Below are positions 32,498 through 40,359 of a stretch of 64,000 nt of DNA, piece by piece. Each line of letters opens with the position of its first letter. The first letter of the stretch is position 1. Position numbers and translations under genes: made by a program. The notes beneath the pieces are model-generated. The model was given only the letters and a program-made list of their open reading frames with translations, was not told the DNA's origin and did not search any database. Source of the DNA: JADJOM01 sp963817435. GTDB lineage: Bacteria > Gemmatimonadota > Gemmatimonadetes > Gemmatimonadales > GWC2-71-9. Where the stretch lies: NCBI GenBank assembly GCA_963817435.1, contig CAWFNY010000001.1, positions 1,054,001 through 1,118,000 on the forward strand, given 5' to 3'.

Positions 32498-33736
32498 ATG
32501 ATCCTGCACAGCGTCACGGAAGGAGTAACGGTCGCCCTGGATTCGCTCCGGGCCAACAAGCTGCGCTCCGGCCTGACGATCCTGGGCGTGGTGATCGGCG
32601 TGACCACCGTGATGGCGATCGCCTCGCTGGTCCAGGGCATCCGGACCCAGATCTTCAACGCGATCTCCGCCGCGGGGCCCACCGCGTACTATGTCGTCCG
32701 CTTCTGGTCGCAGACCCCGCTCAATCCCGACCGGCTTCCATACGAGGTCCGCATCCGCCCGGTCCTCGACGAGCCGGACGCCGAAGCGATCCGGCAGGCA
32801 CCCGGAATCGCCTACGCCGGCATGTGGGTGCAGCTGTTCCAGCGGATCGAATACAAGGGAGCCCGCACCCAGACGGTCACGGTGTTCGGCTCCGACGATC
32901 ATTACATGGATATCCAGGGCGGCACCCTGCTGCGGGGACGGTTCTTCAATCGCGCCGAGCTCAATGGAGGCGAGGTCGCGGTGCTCGAGGAAGAGACCGC
33001 GCGGGTCATCTTCGGACGCATCGACCCCCTGGACCGCTTGATCCGCGTGGGCCCCGTGTCCTTCCGGGTGATCGGCATTTATCAGCGGCCCCAGAACCTC
33101 TTCGAGCCGCCCGGGCAGCAGATCGGCGCGGTGATCCCGTTCGAGACCGCCCGCCGGAACTACCACTATGACGAGACCAACAATCTCTTCATCGCGGCCA
33201 AGCCGGTGGATGGCGTCTCGGTGCCCGACGCACAGGACGTGACCACCGCGGCGCTCCGGCGGGCGCGCCGGCTGCGCCCCGGCATGCCGAACACCTTCGA
33301 CCTCGTCACCCAGGACCAGATTCTGGACGTGGTCTCCAAGTTCACCAATTACTTCTTCGTCGCGATGATCTCCCTTTCCAGCGTCGCGCTGCTGGTCGGG
33401 GGCATCGGTGTCATGGCGATCATGATGGTGTCGGTGACCGATCGAACCCGGGAGATCGGGCTCCGCAAGGCGGTCGGAGCCACCCGCGCCGAGGTCATGT
33501 GGCAGTTCCTGGTGGAGGCCGCCACCCTGACCCTGATCGGAGGTCTCCTCGGCGTCGTGGTCGGCATGCTGAGCGGCCAGATCCTCGAATGGGTGTTCGG
33601 CTGGAGCTCCGAGGTGCCTATCTGGAGTGCGGTCATCGCCACCGGCGTATCCGTCGCGATCGGCCTGGTGTTCGGCCTCTATCCCGCCAACCGCGCGGCA
33701 CGGATGGACCCCGTCGAAGCATTGCGGCACGAGTAG
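32498..33736 (+). CDS. MacB-like ABC transporter permease, pair 2 copy B
   Basis: 412 residues from the ATG at 32498, 4 nt after the previous stop; the frame is open further upstream only as an antisense-like shadow. TM1 LTILGVVIGVTTVMAIASLV, periplasmic MacB core, three C-terminal TMs, coupling motif TREIGLRKAVGATRAEVMWQ, C-terminus NRAARMDPVEALRHE. It pairs with the preceding permease as the pair 1 genes do. The substrate of the whole exporter is unknown; MacAB systems export macrolides, peptides or lipoprotein-like molecules. Confidence 0.92.
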   Translation: MILHSVTEGVTVALDSLRANKLRSGLTILGVVIGVTTVMAIASLVQGIRTQIFNAISAAGPTAYYVVRFWSQTPLNPDRLPYEVRIRPVLDEPDAEAIRQAPGIAYAGMWVQLFQRIEYKGARTQTVTVFGSDDHYMDIQGGTLLRGRFFNRAELNGGEVAVLEEETARVIFGRIDPLDRLIRVGPVSFRVIGIYQRPQNLFEPPGQQIGAVIPFETARRNYHYDETNNLFIAAKPVDGVSVPDAQDVTTAALRRARRLRPGMPNTFDLVTQDQILDVVSKFTNYFFVAMISLSSVALLVGGIGVMAIMMVSVTDRTREIGLRKAVGATRAEVMWQFLVEAATLTLIGGLLGVVVGMLSGQILEWVFGWSSEVPIWSAVIATGVSVAIGLVFGLYPANRAARMDPVEALRHE

Positions 33737-33769
33737 GCCGGCACGGCAGTACGGATCCGCTCGTGCCGC
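33724..33769 (+). terminator. Hairpin spanning the last permease stop codon
   Basis: Ten-bp stem GCGGCACGAG (33724-33733) / CTCGTGCCGC (33760-33769) with a 26-nt internal region. No U-tract. A plausible 3' end for the permease transcript. Confidence 0.35.
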
Positions 33770-33880
33770 GCCCGCCAGCCCGGCCGGCCCACGACGCCCA
33801 CCATCCCCCACCTCCCCCGGCTGTGCAATAGCTCCCCCCAGGCGCATCCTCTCGCGTCCAACAACCCCAACGAGGACCAG

Positions 33881-34774
33881 ATGCGCCCCACCTCCCGGCA
33901 CACCGTGCTCCTGCTGCTGGCCCTGATCGGCTGCGGTGGATCCTACGCGAGCAAACCCGAGTCGAGCCAAATTGCCAGCGAGGCATCGCCAGCCTCCGCG
34001 CCCGCGCCGGCCGTCGATGGTGCCCTCGCGTTGAGCAATCGCGCGGACGTCGCTACCGAAGCCCAGCCTGGGGAACTCCCGCAGGTCGCGCTGGATCCCG
34101 TCGCGATTCCGTCGATGATCATCCGGAACGGCCAGGCGAGTCTCGAAATCGACTCGCTCGAGGCGGCGGTGGCACAGGTCCGCCAGCTGGCCGACCGCCT
34201 GGGCGGCTACATCGCCAACAGCCAGATGCAGGCAGGCGCCAATCAGCTGCGGTCCGCCACGATCGAGATCAAGGTGCCCGCGGCACGATTCGACGAACTG
34301 ACCCGGGGCCTCGCGCCGATTGGCCGGGTGGAATACGTCAACGTCACCGCCGAGGACGTCGGAGAAGAGTTCACCGACATCACGGCGCGCGTGGCCAACG
34401 CGCACCGGCTCGAGGCCCGGCTGATCGAGCTGCTGGCGACCCGTACCGGCAAGCTGTCGGACGTTCTCGAGATCGAGCGTGAGCTGGCCCGGGTGCGCGA
34501 ACAGATCGAGCGGATGGAAGGTCGGCTGCGGTACCTCAAGGCCCACGTCGCCATCAGTACCCTGAGCGTCACGGTCCACGAAAGGGCACCCCTCGTGGGC
34601 GAACGGGGCAGCGCGAGCGTGATCGGAGAGGCCTTCCGGAACGCGTGGCGGAACTTCGTGGCCTTCATCGCCGGTGCCATCGCCTCGCTCGGCACCCTGC
34701 TGCCGCTGGGCGCGCTGGTCCTGGCTGGCCTGTTCGGTCTCCGGGCCCTCTGGCGCCGGCAGCGGGGGCGCTAG
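33881..34774 (+). CDS. DUF4349 domain lipoprotein
   Basis: 297 residues. Lipobox LLALIGC (Cys18) and an Ala/Pro/Ser-rich linker to about residue 70. The DUF4349 domain follows: MIIRNGQASLEIDSLEAAVA, GGYIANSQMQAG, IEIKVPAARFDEL, DITARVANAHRLEARLIELLA and a coiled coil LEIERELARVREQIERMEGR. A C-terminal TM helix (about 260-285) ends in basic residues. The family is common in envelopes of diverse bacteria; its role is unknown. The ATG at 33881 has GAGGA upstream. It is separated from the permeases by a hairpin. Confidence 0.9.
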   Translation: MRPTSRHTVLLLLALIGCGGSYASKPESSQIASEASPASAPAPAVDGALALSNRADVATEAQPGELPQVALDPVAIPSMIIRNGQASLEIDSLEAAVAQVRQLADRLGGYIANSQMQAGANQLRSATIEIKVPAARFDELTRGLAPIGRVEYVNVTAEDVGEEFTDITARVANAHRLEARLIELLATRTGKLSDVLEIERELARVREQIERMEGRLRYLKAHVAISTLSVTVHERAPLVGERGSASVIGEAFRNAWRNFVAFIAGAIASLGTLLPLGALVLAGLFGLRALWRRQRGR

Positions 34775-34805
34775 CCCGGCAGGCGACGGGCGACGAGGGA
34801 CGGAC

Positions 34806-34811
34806 TATCTT
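34806..34811 (+). promoter_or_regulatory. Candidate -10 box upstream of the PIG-L deacetylase (TATCTT)
   Basis: TATCTT in the context ACTATCTTTC, nearly identical to the box before the cysteine desulfurase (GCTATCTTTC). Here the gene start is 45 nt away, so this transcript would have a leader. Confidence 0.4.
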
Positions 34812-34856
34812 TCAGCCGTTCCCCTGTCGCCCGAAGCCCGTCGCCAGGCGCCCGTC

Positions 34857-35573
34857 ATGCCCGTTGATCTGCTCGCCATCGCCGCTCACCGCGACGACGT
34901 TGAACTCACCTGCGCCGGCACCCTGCTCCGCGCCCGCGACGCCGGCTACAGCACCGCCATTCTGGATCTCACCGCGGGCGAATCCGGGACCCGCGGCAGC
35001 GCCGAACTTCGCGGCACGGAGGCCGCCCGCGCGGCCGAGGTCCTCGGGGTGGCGGAGCGGCGGAACGCCGGGCTGCCCGACGCCTATCTGCAGAATACCG
35101 ATGAAACGCGGCGGATCGTCGTCGAACTGATCCGGCACTTCGCCCCACGCACCGTGATCCTTCCGTTCCCGGTCGGCCGCCACCCCGATCATCGAATCGC
35201 GTCGGAGCTCGGGCGCGATGCCTGCTTCCTTGCGGGACTGGCGCGCTACAGCGCCGCAGGCGCACCGCATCGGCCGCACAAGATCCTCTACGCCCTGGCC
35301 TACCGGGAAGACCCGGTGAAGCCAACGTTCGTGGTGGACATCAGCCCGCAGTTCGAGCGCAAGATGCAGGCGATCCGCTGCTATGCGAGCCAGTTCGACG
35401 GCGCCAGGAACGCCGGCGAGATCTTCCCCACCGGACAGGATCTCTACGGGCTGGTCGAGACGCAGAGCGCCCACTACGGATCGCTGATACGCACCCGGTA
35501 TGGGGAGCCATTCTTCACCCACGAAACCGTCCGGATCGACGACGTCGTGGCCCTGGACGTACAGAGCATGTGA
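34857..35573 (+). CDS. PIG-L family deacetylase, BshB1-like
   Basis: 238 residues from the ATG at 34857; the frame is open upstream but overlaps the DUF4349 gene. The Zn-binding LmbE/PIG-L motif reads AHRDDVE (10-16), with Arg in place of the usual Pro. TAGESGTRGS, LPDAYLQNTDETRRIVVELI, FPVGRHPDHR and the C-terminal CYASQF and GEPFF match bacillithiol-biosynthesis deacetylases (BshB1), which remove acetyl from GlcNAc-malate. Assignment to bacillithiol rests on similarity alone; other PIG-L substrates are possible. It lies 62 nt upstream of the cysteine desulfurase. Confidence 0.85.
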   Translation: MPVDLLAIAAHRDDVELTCAGTLLRARDAGYSTAILDLTAGESGTRGSAELRGTEAARAAEVLGVAERRNAGLPDAYLQNTDETRRIVVELIRHFAPRTVILPFPVGRHPDHRIASELGRDACFLAGLARYSAAGAPHRPHKILYALAYREDPVKPTFVVDISPQFERKMQAIRCYASQFDGARNAGEIFPTGQDLYGLVETQSAHYGSLIRTRYGEPFFTHETVRIDDVVALDVQSM

Positions 35574-35622
35574 GCCCGAGGGCCTGGGAACCCGCCTCGC
35601 AACCCCGGCCCCGGTACACCGC

Positions 35623-35628
35623 TATCTT
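35623..35628 (+). promoter_or_regulatory. -10 box for leaderless cysteine desulfurase mRNA (TATCTT)
   Basis: TATCTT, then 7 nt (TCGCCCC), then the ATG at 35636. There is no Shine-Dalgarno sequence between the box and the start. Confidence 0.6.
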
Positions 35629-35635
35629 TCGCCCC

Positions 35636-36814
35636 ATGTCGGTCACCCCTCTGTACCTCGACTACGCCGCCACCACCCCGGTCCGCCCGGAGGTACTGGA
35701 GGCCATGCTGCCCTTCCTGGGGTCGGCGGCCTTCGGAAACCCGTCGAGCAGCCACCGGTTCGGACGGACCGCCCGGGCTGGACTGGAGCAGGCTCGCCGC
35801 GAGATCGCAGAGTCCATCGGCGCTGAACCCGGCCAGGTCGTCTTCACCTCCGGTGGCACCGAAGCGGACAATCTCGCCATCATCGGTGCCTCGCTCGCCG
35901 CCCGCGGGGCCGGGCGCCCGATGATCGCGGCGGTGCCGGCCAGCGAGCACAAGGCGGTCCTCGCGGCGGCTCACGAGGTCGCTCACCTGGGCGGCGGCGA
36001 ACGCATCCTGCCGGTCGATGCCCTCGGCCGGCTGGATCTCGACGCGCTGGCGACCGCGCTCAGCGAGCGGCCTTCCGTCGTCTCGGTCATGTGGGTGAAC
36101 AACGAGACCGGCATCATCCAGGACGTTCCCGAGATCGCCGCGCGCTGTGTCGCGGCCGGCACACCGTTCCACACCGACATGGTGCAGGCCTTCGGCAAGA
36201 TCCCCGCGACGTTCGAAAACCGAGCCATCACCCTTGCCACCATTTCCGGCCACAAGCTGGGTGCACCCAAGGGTATCGGCGCACTCCTCGTACGTGATCC
36301 GGACAGCGTCGAGCCGATCCTCCACGGCGGGAGTCAGCAGCGCGCGATCCGCCCGGGCACCGAGAATGTGGCCGGCGCCGTGGGGCTCGGACGCGCCGCA
36401 CTCCTGGCCGCCGGCGAGCAGCGCGCGGAGGCCAGCCGCCTGACGGGGCTGCGTGACCGGCTGGCGGCAGAACTCCAGGCCGCCGTGCCAGGACTCGTCA
36501 TCACTGCGGCGGCGGCACCTCGGGCGCCGCACATCCTCAACATGCTGGTGCCCGGCACCAGCAGCGACGCGCTGCTGATGCATCTCGATCTGGCCGGCCT
36601 CGCGGCATCGGGTGGGTCGGCCTGCTCCACCGGGGCGGTTGAGCCTTCCCACGTCCTGAGCGCGATGGGGATCCCGGCCGAGGTGGGAGTCAGCGCGGTG
36701 CGGTTGAGCCTCGGCCACGAGACGACCGCGGCGGACATCGAGCGCGCGGTCGCGATCTTCCCGGAGGCCGTCGCCCGGGTCCGCCGGCTCAATGAGAGGC
36801 TGAGCCATGTCTGA
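35636..36814 (+). CDS. Cysteine desulfurase (IscS/NifS family)
   Basis: 392 residues from the ATG at 35636 (MSVTPLYLDYAATTP). PLP-dependent enzyme that takes sulfur from cysteine as a persulfide. AATTPVRPEV, SGGTEADNLAI, EHKAV, WVNNETGIIQ, the PLP-lysine motif SGHKLGAPKG, and the catalytic Cys loop GSACSTGAVEPSHVL are all present. It overlaps mnmA by 8 bp, so its main job here is probably to supply persulfide to MnmA for 2-thiouridine in tRNA. A leaderless promoter precedes it. Confidence 0.95.
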   Translation: MSVTPLYLDYAATTPVRPEVLEAMLPFLGSAAFGNPSSSHRFGRTARAGLEQARREIAESIGAEPGQVVFTSGGTEADNLAIIGASLAARGAGRPMIAAVPASEHKAVLAAAHEVAHLGGGERILPVDALGRLDLDALATALSERPSVVSVMWVNNETGIIQDVPEIAARCVAAGTPFHTDMVQAFGKIPATFENRAITLATISGHKLGAPKGIGALLVRDPDSVEPILHGGSQQRAIRPGTENVAGAVGLGRAALLAAGEQRAEASRLTGLRDRLAAELQAAVPGLVITAAAAPRAPHILNMLVPGTSSDALLMHLDLAGLAASGGSACSTGAVEPSHVLSAMGIPAEVGVSAVRLSLGHETTAADIERAVAIFPEAVARVRRLNERLSHV

Positions 36815-37865
36815 GCGCGTCCTGGTCGCGATGAGTGGCGGCGTCGACAGCTCCGTGGCGGCCGCGGCGCTCGTCGCGCAGGGATATGACGTGATCGGGG
36901 CGACCATGAAGCTCTTCTGCTACGGCGAGAGCGTCCCGGACCGCCCCTGCTGCTCCCTCGACTCGATCAACGACGCGCGGGATGTCTGCCACTCCCTCGG
37001 CATCCCCCATTACGTGCTGAATCTCGAGGACCGCTTCAGCCTGCACGTGATCCAGAACTTCGTGAGCGAGTACAGCCGGGGACGGACCCCGATTCCGTGC
37101 GTGCGCTGCAATTCGTTCACCAAGTTCCGGGACCTGCTGGCCCACGCGGACGCACTCGGCTGCAGCGCCATCGCCACGGGCCACTATGCCATCGCGCGTG
37201 ACGGCCGCCTCTACCGGGGCAGCGATGCCGCCAAGGACCAGAGCTACTTCCTCTGGGGTATCGACCGCGCCGTGGTCGCCCGGATGCTGACCCCCGTCGG
37301 CAACCTGACGAAGGCGGAAACCCGCGCGTACGCCCGGCGGCTCGGCATGGTGACGGCCGACAAGCCCGAGTCCGTCGAAATCTGTTTCGTGCCGAACGAT
37401 GACTACGTGACCGTGCTCGAGCAGCACCTCCCCGCGAATGCCCCATCGCTCGCGCCCGGACCGCTGGTGAGCACCGGCGGAGAGATCATCGGCGAGCACG
37501 AGGGCTTCGCGCGGTATACGATCGGGCAGCGCAAGGGGCTCCCCGGCGGGGCCAGCGAGGCCCGCTATGTGGTCGCGATCCGTCCCGAGACGAGAGAAGT
37601 CGTCGTCGGCGGGCTGGAAGACCTGCTGGGACACCGCCTGCGTCTCGAGGAGGTGAACTGGCTCGCTGACCAGGTCGCCATCGGGGATACCTGCCTGGCG
37701 CAGATCCGCTACCGTGCAGCCGCCGTCCCCGCTGCCGTCGTCGCGGCTGACGGAGATACCCTGGAACTCGCCCTCGCCACCCCGGTCCGCGCGATCACTC
37801 CCGGCCAGTCAGGCGTGCTCTACGCCCGCGACGGCCAGGTGCTCGGCGGAGGAGTGATCGCCTGA
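36807..37865 (+). CDS. mnmA: tRNA-specific 2-thiouridylase MnmA
   Basis: 352 residues. Forms s2U34 in Lys, Glu and Gln tRNAs. PP-loop SGGVDSSVAA near the N-terminus; catalytic cysteines in PCVRCN (about 94-99) and VEICFVP (about 190); ATGHYA and KDQSYFLWGI are typical. An extra cluster of Cys (FCYGESVPDRPCCSLDSINDA), near the spot where MnmA enzymes of some phyla have additional Cys residues, might bind an Fe-S cluster. It overlaps the desulfurase by 8 bp and the next peptidase gene by one base (TGATG). Confidence 0.96.
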   Translation: MSERVLVAMSGGVDSSVAAAALVAQGYDVIGATMKLFCYGESVPDRPCCSLDSINDARDVCHSLGIPHYVLNLEDRFSLHVIQNFVSEYSRGRTPIPCVRCNSFTKFRDLLAHADALGCSAIATGHYAIARDGRLYRGSDAAKDQSYFLWGIDRAVVARMLTPVGNLTKAETRAYARRLGMVTADKPESVEICFVPNDDYVTVLEQHLPANAPSLAPGPLVSTGGEIIGEHEGFARYTIGQRKGLPGGASEARYVVAIRPETREVVVGGLEDLLGHRLRLEEVNWLADQVAIGDTCLAQIRYRAAAVPAAVVAADGDTLELALATPVRAITPGQSGVLYARDGQVLGGGVIA

Positions 37866-39895
37866 TGCTGCTGTCTCGTCGGTGCCTCGCCATGCTCCCG
37901 CTCGGACTGCTGACCGCCGGACCGCTGCTTGCGCAGGACAAGCAACCGATCACGATCGACGGCTACATCACGGCCCCGGTCGTCAGCGACCCTCAGCTCT
38001 CTCCCGATGGCAGCCTGGTCGCCTTCACGATCTCCACGCCATCCCTCGAGGACAACAGGTCCGCCAGCAAGGTCTGGCTCGCGGACGTCGCCACGGGAGA
38101 CAGCTGGCAGGCGACCTCCGGTGCGGGGAACGACCGCGCGCCCCGGTGGTCGCCGGATGGCAAGGTGCTGGCGTTCATCTCGACCCGGGACGGGTCGGCG
38201 CAGCTCTGGCGGATTCCCATCCGGGGCGGCGAGGCCACCAGGATCACCAGCGTGAAGGACGGGATCTCGGATTTTCTCTGGTCGCCGGATGGCAAGGCCC
38301 TCTTCTTCTGGACCGACGTGGCCTGGGGGGATTCGCTTGAAGCGACCCGCCGCGGGGGAGCCTTCCCGACCGACGCGAAGATCTTCACCGATCTCTTCTA
38401 CCGGCACTGGGACGAGTGGCGCCTGGGGGTGCGTTCCCACCTCTTCCGCGTCAATCTCGCCGACGGCGCCGCGACGGACATCACACCGTTCGACCGGGAC
38501 ATTCCGCCGCTCGCGCTGGGCGGACGGGACATCGCCGTGTCGCCGGTCGGAACCGAGCTCGCCCTGGTTTACAACCCGGACTCGGCGATCGCGAAGAGCA
38601 CCAACAACGACATCTTCGTGCTGGGCCCCGATGGTTCCGCCCGCCAGGCGATCACCACCAGCGCCGGCAACGACAACACGCCGCAGTACGCGCCCGATGG
38701 ACGCTTCATCGGCTATCTGGCCATGGCCACCCCCGGCTTCGAGGCGGACCGGCAGCAGCTCATGCTGTATGAGCGGGCCAGCGGACGGCGCACTTCCGTC
38801 ACCCCCAAGTGGGCGCTGAGCATCACCGATTTTCGCTGGCTCCCGGACTCGAAGGGCGTGATCGCGGAAGTCGAGGAGCGCGGTGGACACGCCATCTATC
38901 GCATCGACATCCCCTCCGGCCGCACGACTCGGCTGGTGAGTGGCGGCACCAATACCGGGGTGCAGCTGTCGCAGCGCGGGGAGATCATGACCTTCCTTCG
39001 TTCCAATGCGGCGCACCCGGCGGAGGTCTTCACGGCGACGATCGATGGCAAGAACGTCCGCCAGGTGACCCATGTGACTGACAGCCGGTTCGACTCCCTC
39101 GATCTCGCGCCCGCGGAGAGCTTCGGATTCGTCGGGGCGCAGGGCGACTCCGTGTTCGGCTGGCTCGTCAAGCCGCCGGCCTTCGATCCGGCCAGGAAGT
39201 ACCCGCTGATCTATCTCATCCACGGCGGGCCCCAGGGCGCCTGGCTCGACCAGTGGCACAGCCGCTGGAACTACGCGGTGTTCGCCTCACGCGGGTATGT
39301 CGTCGCGGCGGTCAATTTTCACGGCTCGACCGGATACGGCCAGCCGTTCACCAACAGCATCAGCCGCAACTGGGGCTCCCTGCCCTACGAGGACCTGATG
39401 AAGGGCCTCGAGGTGGTCGCCAAACTCCCGTTCGTCGACAGCACCCGGATGGGCGCCGCCGGCGGATCGTACGGCGGCTACATGATCTACTGGATGGCCG
39501 GGCACACCACGAAGTTCAAGGCGCTGATCGCGCATGACGGCATCTTCAACCCGCTGAGCATGGCCGGCACCACCGAAGAGCTGTGGTTCCCGCTGTGGGA
39601 ATTCGGCGGATCGCCTTCGAGTCCATCGGCGCGCGCGATCATGGAGAAGTGGTCGCCGGCAAACTATGTCGGGAACTGGTCGACGCCGATGCTGATCGTC
39701 CACAGCCAGAAGGACTACCGAGTGGACGTGTCGGAGGGATTGCAGGCCTTCACGGCGCTCCGTCTCAAGGGAATCCCTGCGAAGTTCCTGTACTTTCCCG
39801 ACGAAGGCCACTTCGTGACCCGCCCACGCAACCGGCGGATCTGGTGGGGCACCACGCTCGACTGGTTCGACCAGTACCTGAAACCGAGGCACTGA
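37865..39895 (+). CDS. S9 family serine peptidase (dipeptidyl-peptidase-like)
   Basis: 676 residues with a signal peptide (1-23, ending LLAQ), so it acts in the periplasm or outside. The N-terminal beta-propeller carries repeated SPDG motifs (SPDGSLVAF, SPDGKVLAF, SPDGKALFF). The C-terminal alpha/beta-hydrolase has IHGGPQGAW, the nucleophile motif GGSYGGYM (Ser535), the acid in SQKDYRV and the His in PDEGHFV. Acylaminoacyl- or dipeptidyl-peptidase type. The ATG overlaps the mnmA stop and its own stop overlaps the next gene by one base, so it sits in the same operon despite an unrelated function. Confidence 0.94.
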   Translation: MLLSRRCLAMLPLGLLTAGPLLAQDKQPITIDGYITAPVVSDPQLSPDGSLVAFTISTPSLEDNRSASKVWLADVATGDSWQATSGAGNDRAPRWSPDGKVLAFISTRDGSAQLWRIPIRGGEATRITSVKDGISDFLWSPDGKALFFWTDVAWGDSLEATRRGGAFPTDAKIFTDLFYRHWDEWRLGVRSHLFRVNLADGAATDITPFDRDIPPLALGGRDIAVSPVGTELALVYNPDSAIAKSTNNDIFVLGPDGSARQAITTSAGNDNTPQYAPDGRFIGYLAMATPGFEADRQQLMLYERASGRRTSVTPKWALSITDFRWLPDSKGVIAEVEERGGHAIYRIDIPSGRTTRLVSGGTNTGVQLSQRGEIMTFLRSNAAHPAEVFTATIDGKNVRQVTHVTDSRFDSLDLAPAESFGFVGAQGDSVFGWLVKPPAFDPARKYPLIYLIHGGPQGAWLDQWHSRWNYAVFASRGYVVAAVNFHGSTGYGQPFTNSISRNWGSLPYEDLMKGLEVVAKLPFVDSTRMGAAGGSYGGYMIYWMAGHTTKFKALIAHDGIFNPLSMAGTTEELWFPLWEFGGSPSSPSARAIMEKWSPANYVGNWSTPMLIVHSQKDYRVDVSEGLQAFTALRLKGIPAKFLYFPDEGHFVTRPRNRRIWWGTTLDWFDQYLKPRH

Positions 39896-40275
39896 TGCGG
39901 TCGCTCATCATTCGCTGGCTGATCAATACGCTCGCCCTCTACGTCGCGGTGCGGGTGGTGCCCGGCGTGGACTACACCGGCGGCCCGGCGGGTCTGGTGA
40001 TCGTCGCGGCGCTCTTCGGACTGGTCAACGCCACTCTCCGGCCGATTCTCGCCCTGCTGACCTGCCCGCTCGTCCTCGTCACGCTGGGGCTGTTCCTCTT
40101 CGTGATCAACGCGATGATGCTCCTGTTCACCGGATGGCTGTCACGCCAGTTCGACCTGGGATTTCAGGTGGACGGTTTCTGGCCCGCCTTCTGGGCCGGA
40201 CTGCTGGTGAGCATCGTGAGCCTCCTCCTCTCGGTCATGGTCGGGGAGAATGAAGGCCGGGTCATGCGCCAATAG
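39895..40275 (+). CDS. Phage holin family 4 / Mycobacterium-type small membrane protein
   Basis: 126 residues from the ATG at 39895 (TGATG overlap with the peptidase). Four transmembrane helices near 5-25, 33-55, 57-80 and 95-117. IRWLINTLALYVAVRVVPGV, LFGLVNATLRPIL and LPLTLGL-like CPLVLVTLGLFLFVINAMML are features of the PF04020-type holin superfamily found on most bacterial chromosomes, without link to a prophage. The role is unknown. The last gene of the desulfurase operon. Confidence 0.88.
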   Translation: MRSLIIRWLINTLALYVAVRVVPGVDYTGGPAGLVIVAALFGLVNATLRPILALLTCPLVLVTLGLFLFVINAMMLLFTGWLSRQFDLGFQVDGFWPAFWAGLLVSIVSLLLSVMVGENEGRVMRQ

Positions 40276-40345
40276 GGGAGCGATCCTGTCGGAACCCCGT
40301 TACCGGCCCGTTACAGGGTCGGCTGGCCACAACTCCTCCCGCCGA

Positions 40346-40351
40346 TAGATT
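40346..40351 (+). promoter_or_regulatory. -10 box for leaderless ppk mRNA (TAGATT)
   Basis: TAGATT, then 8 nt (CTCCCCCC), then the GTG at 40360. The spacing places the transcription start on the start codon itself. Confidence 0.6.
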
Positions 40352-40359
40352 CTCCCCCC

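Noticed and set aside
28506..34579. Long minus-strand frames across the permease array (about 580, 500 and 700 residues)
   Set aside because: Asp/Arg/His/Gly-rich translations with no recognisable motif, exactly antisense to conserved permeases.
39895..40275. Holin-like gene as evidence of a prophage
   Set aside because: This holin-superfamily protein is a common chromosomal gene; no phage structural, integrase or lysis genes are nearby.
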